Shown here: piece by piece, positions 1-5,879 of the stretch | Position numbering within the stretch: position 1 is the stretch's first letter | Layout of the letters: each line of letters starts with the position of its first letter | Notes under the pieces: model-generated | Database searches by the model: none | What the model was told of the DNA's origin: nothing | Seen by the model: the letters and a program-made list of their open reading frames with translations, nothing else | Source: Actinomycetota bacterium | Lineage (GTDB): Bacteria > Actinomycetota > Humimicrobiia > Humimicrobiales > Humimicrobiaceae | Assembly (NCBI GenBank): GCA_016870675.1 | Contig: VGAU01000023.1 | Span: forward strand, 1 to 13,729 | DNA: 13,729 bases | Direction: 5' to 3' | Translations under genes and position numbers: made by a program

Positions 1-1
1 A

Positions 2-586
2 TTCTTCCTTGACGCCTCAACAGATAGAGTAGGTATAGGCACAAGTTCTCCACAATTTCCTTTTCACGTTATAAGTGAAGATGGCCCCGCAATAGTCCCA
101 GAGATTTATAGTGGTTCGCCAGATGTGGCGGTAACATACGCAAATATTATAGCTCGCTCGGCAAGAGGGACACAAGCATCTCCGGCGGCTTTGAAGACAG
201 ACGATATCATATTTGCTGTTTCTGGTAGAGGATATGATGGAACGCAATGGACTCCTTTGGGTAGAGCCATAATAAACGGGAACGCTGCTGAAGATTGGAC
301 GAATTCAGCGACAGGAACATATATTGTTTTTAGGACTGTTCCTATTGGAAGCACGACTGTAGCAGAAAGAATGCGAATTTTAGATAATGGTAATGTAGGT
401 ATAGGGGATTCTACTCCTGACTATAAATTAGATGTGAACGGAACTTTTGGCTTTACTCCAGGCACTTCTGTTACGCCCGTAGATAACGGGGATGTAGTGA
501 TAGAGGCTACGAATAATACTACGTTAACATTCAAACTTCGAGGAAGTGATGGCGTAATTCGAAGTGGAACATTAACTTTAAGTTAG
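2..586 (+). CDS. Tail fibre-like structural protein, C-terminal part (5' end outside window)
   Basis: The frame is open from the first bases of the window to TAG at 584-586, so the true start lies upstream. Two copies of the VGIGT-S-P type repeat are visible. One is near the left edge (DRVGIGTSSP, then FHV) and one near residues 130-145 of the visible part (NGNVGIGDSTP, then LDVNG). This repeat is common in phage tail fibres and other host-contact fibres, often just before a C-terminal tip or chaperone domain. Here the protein ends about 45 residues after the second repeat in a short beta-rich tail (NTTLTFKLRGSDG, then SGTLTLS), with no intramolecular chaperone domain. It probably forms a trimeric fibre or appendage at the tail and contacts the host surface. 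An internal GTG at 125 is unlikely to be the start because coding sequence of the same type continues upstream of it. Confidence 0.75.
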   Translation, partial: FFLDASTDRVGIGTSSPQFPFHVISEDGPAIVPEIYSGSPDVAVTYANIIARSARGTQASPAALKTDDIIFAVSGRGYDGTQWTPLGRAIINGNAAEDWTNSATGTYIVFRTVPIGSTTVAERMRILDNGNVGIGDSTPDYKLDVNGTFGFTPGTSVTPVDNGDVVIEATNNTTLTFKLRGSDGVIRSGTLTLS

Positions 587-605
587 CGACAAGAAAGGAG
601 AAAAG

Positions 606-851
606 ATGAAAAAGTTATTTGTTGTAATCGTAGCATTACTGATGGGTTCGTTCGCCTTCGCCCAGCCAGAATTGGGCAATGTGGAGAGAAAGACCAAAAG
701 AATTAAAGAGGTGAAGACAGTCGAGACCGAGTATACCGAAGGTCGTATTGACGAGGCGATAAGCAATCTGACGAGGCAGATAGATGAACTGACGGCTGAA
801 AGGGCTGTATGGGAAAAAAGAAAGGAAAAGGTGGCAAGTGAAGGTTATTAA
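606..851 (+). CDS. Small secreted coiled-coil protein with signal peptide
   Basis: This 81-residue protein has a good Shine-Dalgarno sequence (GAAAGGAG, five bases before the ATG). Residues 1-19 look like a Sec signal peptide: MKK, a hydrophobic core, then AFA before Gln20. The mature part is highly charged and helical (roughly residues 45-78, with ISNLTRQIDELTAERAVWEK), suggesting a coiled coil. There is no cysteine at the cleavage point, so it is not a lipoprotein. The last codons overlap the next gene, which encodes a one-TM protein. A small exported coiled-coil protein paired with an overlapping membrane protein recalls lysis or spanin-type pairs, but the lipobox expected of an outer-membrane spanin is missing. 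That role is only a guess. The signal peptide call is firm from sequence; the function is unknown. Confidence 0.75.
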   Translation: MKKLFVVIVALLMGSFAFAQPELGNVERKTKRIKEVKTVETEYTEGRIDEAISNLTRQIDELTAERAVWEKRKEKVASEGY

Positions 852-1008
852 GGAGTTGGGACTGGTATTATTAGGTATGCTCATCGCTTATACAGTCATA
901 TGGAATAACTCATTACATATAAGACTGCGCACCGTAGAAGCAAATGTGGAGAGTATTGTGAGATTTTTGCGACAGCCACCACAAGCCGTGCCGCAGGAGA
1001 AGAAATGA
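838..1008 (+). CDS. Small one-TM membrane protein (GTG start)
   Basis: This is a 56-residue frame starting at GTG 838 inside the end of the previous gene, with AAAAGG just upstream. It begins MKVIKELGLVLLGMLIAYTV. Residues about 5-23 form one hydrophobic segment followed by WNNSLHIRLRTVEANVESIVRF, a short helix, and a proline- and glutamine-rich end (PPQAVPQEKK). That gives an N-terminal anchor with a short soluble tail. The stop overlaps the next start as ATGA (1005-1008), so translation is probably coupled. The layout resembles inner-membrane spanin-like or other small lysis-associated phage proteins, but the soluble part is much shorter than a typical spanin. ATG 877 is a possible later start but would cut into the hydrophobic segment. 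Confidence 0.55.
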   Translation: MKVIKELGLVLLGMLIAYTVIWNNSLHIRLRTVEANVESIVRFLRQPPQAVPQEKK

Positions 1009-1157
1009 AACCATCACCTTATTCACGACTCAAGCATAGAATAAAGTATATCCTATGGAGATTTCATAATAGGATGAGATGTCATTGTAAATATTGTGTA
1101 TTGTGGCGTGGCGAGCACCACGTTAATTTGTCGGAAGATATTATGGAGAATATATGA
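1005..1157 (+). CDS. Small basic Cys/His-rich protein, possible metal binding
   Basis: This 50-residue frame starts at ATG 1005, overlaps the previous stop by four bases (ATGA) and has CAGGAGAAG just upstream. The first half is basic (RLKHRIKYILWRFHNR). The centre has a compact cluster, MRCHCKYC followed by VLWRGEHH, with three cysteines (26, 28, 31) and histidines at 27, 38 and 39, which could bind one metal ion. No known family is recognised. The stop again overlaps the next start as ATGA at 1154-1157. The clean overlaps on both sides and the ribosome binding site support a real gene despite its size. The function is unknown. Confidence 0.5.
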   Translation: MKPSPYSRLKHRIKYILWRFHNRMRCHCKYCVLWRGEHHVNLSEDIMENI

Positions 1158-1426
1158 AAGAGAAACTAAACATCCCTTTAACTACCGCCATAACGATAGG
1201 CACGATAATCTTCTCCATTGGCGGAAGCTGGGCCTTGATAAAATCAAAAAGTGATGATATAGACAAGGTGAAAGTCAAGGCCGAGGATACGGAAAAGAAA
1301 GTCGCTGTAATCGGGGCTAAACTCGACTTTATCGAGGACACAGTTAAAGAAACGAAGGAAAATCTTAAAGAGCAACGCCAAGATTTGAAACAAATGCTTC
1401 AAATACTCACTAAAAAAGAAAGATAA
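1154..1426 (+). CDS. Membrane-anchored coiled-coil protein (N-terminal TM)
   Basis: This 90-residue protein begins at ATG 1154, translationally coupled to the previous gene, with GGAG seven bases upstream. Residues about 8-29 (IPLTTAITIGTIIFSIGGSW) form one membrane segment. Residues 35-90 are a charged heptad-like helix (VKVKAEDTEKKVAVIGAKLD, then later FIEDTVKETKENLKEQRQDL), likely a coiled coil. Phages often carry such membrane-plus-coil proteins next to lysis genes, where they may act as holin accessories or spanin-like partners. The orientation is the reverse of the protein at 1645, whose coil comes first and membrane segment last. The call as a real gene is strong; the functional assignment is weak. 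Confidence 0.75.
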   Translation: MKEKLNIPLTTAITIGTIIFSIGGSWALIKSKSDDIDKVKVKAEDTEKKVAVIGAKLDFIEDTVKETKENLKEQRQDLKQMLQILTKKER

Positions 1427-1453
1427 GATTTACCCAAAAGTGAGGGAGAATAA

Positions 1454-1594
1454 ATGGGCTGGCTGAACAAGTCAACTCACGGGCTAAGGCGCGGGACAGA
1501 GGGGTGTAAGTTTGCGTCCACTGGGCGTAAGCGAGAGACCTTTGTTTCTGGCGAGTTCTCGTATCTCATATATCATAAGATATATGGGCAGTGA
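1454..1594 (+). CDS. Possible small basic protein overlapping a structured region
   Basis: A 46-codon frame starts at ATG 1454 with a strong ribosome binding site (GAGGGAGA, about five bases before the ATG) and ends at TGA 1592-1594. The product (MGWLNKSTHGLRRGTEGCKF at its start) is basic and matches no family I know. It is the only gene candidate in the 218-base gap between 1426 and 1645. The same bases include a perfect inverted repeat (1567-1574 with 1579-1586) and lead into further GC stems. The stretch may therefore be a structured RNA with a chance frame, or a small gene with regulatory structure at its end. Confidence 0.35.
   Translation: MGWLNKSTHGLRRGTEGCKFASTGRKRETFVSGEFSYLIYHKIYGQ
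1567..1586 (+). repeat. Perfect 8-bp inverted repeat with ATAA loop
   Basis: CATATATC at 1567-1574 is the exact reverse complement of GATATATG at 1579-1586, separated by ATAA. It sits about 20 bases before the GC-rich stems at 1595-1628. In RNA it would be a stable tetraloop hairpin; in DNA it could equally be an operator-like palindrome. Confidence 0.6.
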
Positions 1595-1640
1595 GCGAGG
1601 ACTTTGAGGGTATGCAATAGACCCTCGCCCATTTATTTTT
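1595..1640 (+). terminator. Terminator-like stems with T-rich tail, alternative pairings
   Basis: GAGGGT (1606-1611) pairs with ACCCTC (1621-1626) around a nine-base loop, and a T-rich tail ATTTATTTTT (1631-1640) follows four bases later. The same 3' strand can pair differently: GCGAGG (1595-1600) with CCTCGC (1623-1628), or GGCGAG (1550-1555) with CTCGCC (1624-1629). The stems are mutually exclusive, as in attenuators. The four bases between stem and T tract make it an imperfect intrinsic terminator. The next gene starts at 1645, so the structure could also control translation of that start. Confidence 0.4.
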
Positions 1641-1644
1641 GATT

Positions 1645-1959
1645 ATGGAAAAATGGAACGGAGAGGAAAGGCGTAAAAATTATATGGAGTTTAATAATCG
1701 GCTTCGTGAGGTAGAGCTTGCGCTGGCCAAGTTAAACGGTTCTTTGCCTGAATTAAACAAGCGTCTTGATAACGCGGTAGAGAAGATAGAAGGCCACGAA
1801 GCTAACGCCGCTAAACGCTGGAATGAGCACCTGTCCTGTATGGTAAAGCGTGAGAAAGCAACCTCCGATATAACAACCTTGAAATGGATAATCACGAGCA
1901 TAATCCTGCTCAACGCAGGGATGATTATAACCCTGATTTCAAAGGCGTTCGCCAAGTGA
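1645..1959 (+). CDS. Coiled-coil protein with C-terminal TM segment, XhlA-like layout
   Basis: This 104-residue protein is read from ATG 1645; an in-frame TTG at 1639 is less likely. It begins MEKWNGEERR, a start often seen in small phage membrane-associated proteins. Residues about 14-75 are charged and helical (NRLREVELALAKLNGSLPEL, then a KRLDNAVEKIEGHEA stretch). Residues 80-99 form a hydrophobic C-terminal segment (KWIITSIILLNAGMIITLIS). A soluble coil followed by a C-terminal membrane anchor is the layout of the XhlA haemolysin/holin-accessory family, but I see no diagnostic motif, so this is a likeness only. ATG 1645 has no clear ribosome binding site. ATG 1684 has a purine-rich stretch (GGAGAGGAAAGG) 13 bases upstream and is an alternative. 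The stop overlaps the next start as GTGA. Confidence 0.7.
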   Translation: MEKWNGEERRKNYMEFNNRLREVELALAKLNGSLPELNKRLDNAVEKIEGHEANAAKRWNEHLSCMVKREKATSDITTLKWIITSIILLNAGMIITLISKAFAK

Positions 1960-2039
1960 AATGGCTAAATCACGTTTGGGCGGTTTTATGTATTCCCCTA
2001 ATCGGCGTCATAATGCTGCTTTTAGGAAAAGACAGATGA
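1956..2039 (+). CDS. 27-residue one-TM peptide (GTG start)
   Basis: This frame starts at GTG 1956, overlapping the previous stop (GTGA), and ends at TGA 2037-2039, which overlaps the next ATG. The product is a single hydrophobic span (WAVLCIPLIGVIMLLLG) with charged ends (MKW, then KDR). It sits right after the XhlA-like protein, where small holin-like peptides are often found. The double overlap and the clean membrane segment are the only support; there is no independent ribosome binding site. Confidence 0.45.
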   Translation: MKWLNHVWAVLCIPLIGVIMLLLGKDR

Positions 2040-2089
2040 ACGAGGTTTTATTTATCATATATGTCTTATTGAACGAGTTATTCGGATGA
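2036..2089 (+). CDS. Possible 17-residue peptide linking coupled genes
   Basis: A short frame from ATG 2036 to TGA 2087-2089 overlaps its neighbours by ATGA on both sides. The peptide is MNEVLFIIYVLLNELFG, largely hydrophobic. Its main role may be to carry ribosomes from 2039 to the gene at 2086 by translational coupling. It could be chance; the exact overlaps are the only evidence. Confidence 0.3.
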   Translation: MNEVLFIIYVLLNELFG

Positions 2090-2259
2090 AAGAGATTAAA
2101 TTTATTTTATTATTACGCCATCCTGACGGCCGTGAATATTCGATAGAAGAAAAAGACGATACTTCCATTTGGATAAGCGATAACACGGGCGAGGGTGGAG
2201 AATTTAAGAGCAAAGATTTTTTTGAGATAGTAGATAAATTTTATAAAGAGAATTTTTGA
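2086..2259 (+). CDS. Small acidic hypothetical protein
   Basis: This 57-residue protein from ATG 2086 is coupled to the preceding frame by ATGA. It opens with a beta-like stretch (MKEIKFILLLRHPDGREYSI), continues with an acidic middle (EEKDDTSIWISDNTGEGGEF) and ends in a helix (FFEIVDKFYKENF). The pattern of a small strand, an acidic glycine-rich loop and an amphipathic helix is one I associate with short phage proteins of unknown role. There is no signal peptide or membrane segment. No function is assigned. Confidence 0.65.
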   Translation: MKEIKFILLLRHPDGREYSIEEKDDTSIWISDNTGEGGEFKSKDFFEIVDKFYKENF

Positions 2260-2266
2260 GGTTTTG

Positions 2267-2518
2267 ATGAAAGAAATAGAGCTGGCTTCTGTCCAAGATT
2301 TAATAGATGAACTCTCGAAACGCTTTGACTCTTCTATATTTTATGGCGTCAAGAAAAAGACAGGTGCGAAAGAAGATGGTGAGACAGAGGAAGATGATGT
2401 TTATTGGTGGAATTATATCGGATGTCGTGTCGCTTGTTTAGGTCTGTGTAAGATAATGGAAGAAAAGCTCAAAGAAAGCATAAAAGATAGTATCTCAATA
2501 GATAAAGAGGATTTTTGA
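2267..2518 (+). CDS. Small hypothetical protein with acidic linker
   Basis: This 83-residue protein begins at ATG 2267 with GAGG five bases upstream; an in-frame TTG at 2264 is less likely. The first 25 residues are helical (ASVQDLIDELSKRFDSSIFY). An acidic linker (EDGETEEDD) follows, then an aromatic and cysteine-containing segment (VYWWNYIGCRVACLGLCKIM) and a charged helix to the end. The three cysteines are in the helix-like segment and do not form a clear metal site. No family is recognised. Its stop overlaps the next ATG by one base. Confidence 0.65.
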   Translation: MKEIELASVQDLIDELSKRFDSSIFYGVKKKTGAKEDGETEEDDVYWWNYIGCRVACLGLCKIMEEKLKESIKDSISIDKEDF

Positions 2519-2703
2519 TGGTTTTAATGGCTAATACTTTCCCTAAAGATAAATGTCCTAAATGCGGCAAGGACTTATTGAAAAGTATCGAGAAGTTAGA
2601 GCAGGGTGGCTTCGTGTGGCTTATAGTGTGTCCTGAAAGCACGGAGCATTACAGAGAGATTCGCGAACCCTCGTTTCGAGAGGCGCAGGAGTTCAACGGA
2701 TAA
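2518..2703 (+). CDS. Small putative zinc-ribbon-like protein
   Basis: This 61-residue protein is read from ATG 2518, with AGAGG about eight bases upstream; ATG 2527 is an alternative. It contains CPKCG (Cys13, Cys16) followed by a further Cys38 and His44, a possible CxxC...C...H metal site resembling one half of a zinc ribbon. The second CxxC of a full ribbon is absent. The C-terminal part (HYREIREPSFREAQEFNG) is charged. It is the last gene of the small-gene chain before the large enzyme gene, nine bases upstream of the next ATG. A nucleic-acid or protein-binding role is possible but not shown. Confidence 0.6.
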   Translation: MVLMANTFPKDKCPKCGKDLLKSIEKLEQGGFVWLIVCPESTEHYREIREPSFREAQEFNG

Positions 2704-2712
2704 GGAGACAAT

Positions 2713-4647
2713 ATGGCACAAGACCCTCGTAGAGGTCATTGGATAGACAGAAATGGTGAAAGGAGCGGGATATATGCTTGTAATATGACACATTGGCAAG
2801 AACCATATTGGCGCGATCCAGCTTCTGTTTCGGTAATAATTACTTGCCACGATAATTATGGAATGTTTGTAATCAGATGTTTATCTTCTGTCTTCACTCA
2901 AACCTATCCCAACAAAGAAATACTTTTGATAGATGACGGAACTTATAACATGCCGAATATTTCAAACTTCAATGTCAAACATTATAAAGTGGATTTCAAG
3001 AACGGCAATGCTTCAAGAAATTATGGCGCTGCCAGAGCCAAAGGGAAATACATTTTATTCATAGATGCCGACGATTGGATTGCCAATAACTTTATTTTGT
3101 CCAAACTCGTTTATCATATGAAGGATGAGATTTCAGTAGTGGGTGGCCATTATCAAAGAGTGTTAAATGAGATTAAGCAGCCGCCAGAGGATTTGCCATT
3201 AAGTTTTGATAAAGAAAAGATGTTTATACGAGGGTATATTCAGACCACCGCACTTATCAGAAAGAAAGATTTTTTAGGATTTGACGATAAACTCCCAGCG
3301 TTTCAGGAGTGGGATTTGTGGGCAAGGATGTTAAACGCGGGAAGGAAATTTACTTATTTACCAGAGATAATTTTATTTCATGGTGAACATTCTTACAATA
3401 GAAGCAGGGCTGTCTTGACAGGCGAGAATTATAAAAAGTTATACAGACAACTTATTTACAAAAATATGCTCCTTACAATAGGGACTTCCTTTTCAGGCAA
3501 AAGTTGGTGTTTTGATAAATATTTCAAGAGATTATCAGAGTTGAGATTTCCCAAAAATAGGACGCGCCTTGTGTTTTTCGATGACTCTAATGACAAACAA
3601 TTCTCTAACAAATTAAGAAAGAAAATCAAAAAAATTCGTTCAAGATATAAAGAAATCGTCTTATTATCAGGCGGAGTGCTTCCGATAGATTATGACGCCT
3701 ATCCCGTTCCCAAACATCTCGCCCAAATCTATAACAAAATGAGAGGGCAACTGATAAAAGGTTCTCATGTTTTTATGTGGGAAGACGATGAACTGCCGCC
3801 GAAAGATGTCATAGAAAAATTGTCAAACCATCTTTGGTATGACATAGGAATAGTCTCTGGTTATACTAAATCAAGACAAAGAAAACTTCCCTTAGCTTGG
3901 TATTACACCGACAAACTTTATCAGGCATTTCCTAACGGAAAAGATACGGAAGATATTGGCGCGACGTCTTTGGGATGTGTGTTGATACCGACTTATTACG
4001 TAAAAATAATCGCCTTCAAGGACGTTCAAGATGATTTGGTGGGCCACGATATAATCTTCTCACGGGATATTGCTAAATTGGGCAAGAAAATTTTGATAGA
4101 CTGGCGAATTAAGTGTCTTCATTTCGATAAGCGCGGCCTCATCACCCCAAGAATAAAACTCAATCTTGGTTCAGGTTATAAGTATATGCTTGATTATATA
4201 AATATAGACTTGGAAAAAGGTGCGCCTGTGGATGAAAGATTAGACCTTACCAAATCTTTACCTTATCCTGATGAATCAATAGACTTAATAGAAACACATC
4301 ACTTGATAGAACATCTTAATGTGCCGCGGATAAATTATATGCAGGAATTCGTCAAAATATTCAAAGACTGGCATAGGGTTTTGAAAACGAACGGAGAACT
4401 TATAATAGAGTGTCCTGATTTTGATGGTTTAGTAAGGCTTTATCATAAAAAACCAAAAGATGACTTATTAAAACACTTTTATGGTATGGGTTCAAGAGAA
4501 GGACATCATCATTATATAGGATGGAATTATGACAGACTAAAAAGGACATTAAACGAAGCGGGCTTTATGCGTATTAAAAGAAAAAAGGCACGGGATTATC
4601 ATGCGAAAGATAGCCCATGCCTGAGAGTAGAGGCGGCAAAATGTTAA
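2713..4647 (+). CDS. Three-domain enzyme: GT2 glycosyltransferase, second GT-like domain, SAM methyltransferase
   Basis: This is a 644-residue cytoplasmic protein with AAGGAG upstream. Residues 38-235 are a GT-A, family 2-type glycosyltransferase: SVSVIITCHDN opening strand, IDDG (Asp74, Asp75), the metal- and sugar-nucleotide-binding DADD (118-121), and EWD (199-201) in the position of the catalytic acidic motif. Residues about 251-472 look like a second, divergent GT-A domain, with LVFFDDSND (287-294), WEDDE (356-360) and GHD (444-446) followed by a conserved-looking His470. Residues 480-644 are a class I methyltransferase: LNLGSG (483-488), acidic Asp499 (INIDL), HHLIEHL (529-535) and LKTNGELIIECPDF (557-570). 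Together they would transfer one or two sugars and methylate a sugar or the acceptor. Its place among tail and membrane genes suggests that it modifies virion proteins or the host envelope. The sequence is visibly AT-richer than the genes after it, which hints at transfer. Confidence 0.85.
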   Translation: MAQDPRRGHWIDRNGERSGIYACNMTHWQEPYWRDPASVSVIITCHDNYGMFVIRCLSSVFTQTYPNKEILLIDDGTYNMPNISNFNVKHYKVDFKNGNASRNYGAARAKGKYILFIDADDWIANNFILSKLVYHMKDEISVVGGHYQRVLNEIKQPPEDLPLSFDKEKMFIRGYIQTTALIRKKDFLGFDDKLPAFQEWDLWARMLNAGRKFTYLPEIILFHGEHSYNRSRAVLTGENYKKLYRQLIYKNMLLTIGTSFSGKSWCFDKYFKRLSELRFPKNRTRLVFFDDSNDKQFSNKLRKKIKKIRSRYKEIVLLSGGVLPIDYDAYPVPKHLAQIYNKMRGQLIKGSHVFMWEDDELPPKDVIEKLSNHLWYDIGIVSGYTKSRQRKLPLAWYYTDKLYQAFPNGKDTEDIGATSLGCVLIPTYYVKIIAFKDVQDDLVGHDIIFSRDIAKLGKKILIDWRIKCLHFDKRGLITPRIKLNLGSGYKYMLDYINIDLEKGAPVDERLDLTKSLPYPDESIDLIETHHLIEHLNVPRINYMQEFVKIFKDWHRVLKTNGELIIECPDFDGLVRLYHKKPKDDLLKHFYGMGSREGHHHYIGWNYDRLKRTLNEAGFMRIKRKKARDYHAKDSPCLRVEAAKC

Positions 4648-4676
4648 GTGTCTTATTTGAAAAATAAAGGAGATAT

Positions 4677-4871
4677 ATGCTAAACCCCAAAGTGATGGAG
4701 AAGCTGACGAGTGGCAGGTTTCTTTTCACGTTAGCGGCGATATTGGTATTTACAGTCTTATCTATTCAGAAAGTCCTGCCTTTGGATAAGGTTCAGGAGG
4801 TAATCTTGATAGTAATATATGCCTATTTTACAAGAAATAGGTCTGAAGAAAAAAACGGAGGCCCGAAATGA
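4677..4871 (+). CDS. Holin-like small two-TM membrane protein
   Basis: This 64-residue protein has AAGGAG seven bases before the ATG. Two hydrophobic stretches are visible: residues about 14-31 (RFLFTLAAILVFTVLSIQ) and 38-51 (VQEVILIVIYAYFT), followed by a charged tail (RNRSEEKNGGPK). Two short membrane spans, a short loop containing LPLD and a basic or charged C-terminus fit small phage holins, which form lesions in the inner membrane at lysis. Proteins starting MLNPKV-EKLTSGRF with this layout are familiar from environmental phages. No endolysin is seen next to it. The stop overlaps the next start as ATGA. Confidence 0.65.
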   Translation: MLNPKVMEKLTSGRFLFTLAAILVFTVLSIQKVLPLDKVQEVILIVIYAYFTRNRSEEKNGGPK

Positions 4872-5158
4872 AGAACATACTTTTGCCTTTAGGCGATATT
4901 TTCAAAAAGATTGTCAAGACCATACCCGCCGTCGTTTCAGAGGTTGAGAAGGCGATGAAGGATGGCAAGATTGACTTCACCGAACGCAAAGACCTGGCTA
5001 TGAAGACCATAGACTTAATAGCGCAGGAGTTCGGCGTGAAGTTAGGCGTTCTGGTGAGATTAGTCATATCGTTCTTGGTGGACAAAATCGCCCAGAAACT
5101 TCCATCAAAGGATATAAAAGTGCCTGATGTAGTTTTCAAGATAACTAAAACTTTTTAA
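4868..5158 (+). CDS. Hypothetical amphipathic/hydrophobic helical protein
   Basis: This 96-residue protein is coupled to the holin-like gene by an ATGA overlap. The sequence is helical with a charged middle (SEVEKAMKDGKIDFTERKDL) and a strongly hydrophobic stretch at about residues 56-72 (FGVKLGVLVRLVISFLVDKI), flanked by lysines. It could be a membrane-peripheral partner of the holin, or a small structural protein linked to the adaptor gene that follows ten bases later. There are no catalytic motifs and I do not recognise the family. Confidence 0.65.
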   Translation: MKNILLPLGDIFKKIVKTIPAVVSEVEKAMKDGKIDFTERKDLAMKTIDLIAQEFGVKLGVLVRLVISFLVDKIAQKLPSKDIKVPDVVFKITKTF

Positions 5159-5168
5159 GGAGCAATAT

Positions 5169-5879
5169 ATGCAACTTCAAGAAATCGAACGTAGTGTGCT
5201 GGCACTTATAGGGTATGACAGATATTCCTCGCTATCCGTAGACACCGACAGCGAAAAGGCGGCGGACTTCGCGCTACTTCATAGGTGCGTCAATATCGCC
5301 AGAGATGAGATACGCATAGGGACAATTATTCCCGCGATTTTGAAGCACGCGACGACTATCTCAACAGTCGCCGCCACCAAGCAATACTTGATAGCGAATA
5401 CCGACTTTGACATACCCGTAAAGGTCAGATATACAACCTCTGACAGCGAGTTTGAGCTTGAGAAAGCGACTCCCGTAAACTTGCTTGACAAAGTTGACAA
5501 GACCACTACCCAGGGGACGCCTTCCGTTTATCAGATATTCGGCTCATCGGGAGCGCAGGTTTACATAGAATTATACGAGATACCCGAAACAGCAGGCGAG
5601 AGCGTGGACATAGATTATAAACCTGTCTTGTCGGATGTAACTAACGCGACTAGTGAGGATATAATAATGTTGAAATACTCTCTTACCGTGATAAAGATAG
5701 CCGCCGCTTACGCGTTTCAGTTCATAAAAAAAGATATGGCGAACTTTGACAAGTGGCTTCTGTTGGGCAGGGCGGACTTCAAAGAGATAAATTTAAGAGA
5801 GACGGGTTTTGACACGTCGCCTACTATAAAGACAGAACCTTTATTGGTAAATAAACGAAAAGGTCGGTATACGATATAA
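5169..5879 (+). CDS. Head-tail adaptor-like protein (gp11/gp4 type)
   Basis: This 236-residue protein has AAGGAG upstream of ATG 5169. The N-terminal helices (EIERSVLALIGYDRYS, later LLHRCVNIARDEIRIG) lead into a beta-rich middle (residues about 60-150, including PSVYQIFGSSGAQVYIELYE and then IPETAGESVDIDYKPV) and a C-terminal helical part (LKYSLTVIKIAAAYAFQF, ADFKEINLR). This helix, beta, helix plan with the P-Y-then-strands pattern is typical of the podovirus adaptor that forms a ring under the portal (tail tubular A or gp4-like). The next gene is the nozzle, as expected for this pair, and overlaps by one base (TAATG). The family call rests on pattern and context rather than a signature motif. 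Confidence 0.7.
   Translation: MQLQEIERSVLALIGYDRYSSLSVDTDSEKAADFALLHRCVNIARDEIRIGTIIPAILKHATTISTVAATKQYLIANTDFDIPVKVRYTTSDSEFELEKATPVNLLDKVDKTTTQGTPSVYQIFGSSGAQVYIELYEIPETAGESVDIDYKPVLSDVTNATSEDIIMLKYSLTVIKIAAAYAFQFIKKDMANFDKWLLLGRADFKEINLRETGFDTSPTIKTEPLLVNKRKGRYTI

Noticed and set aside
812..822. Slippery A-rich run (AAAAAAG) near the end of the gene at 606 as a frameshift site into the gene at 838
   Set aside because: The run is in the wrong phase for -1 slippage and the next gene is in the other frame; a normal GTG start with a ribosome binding site explains it.
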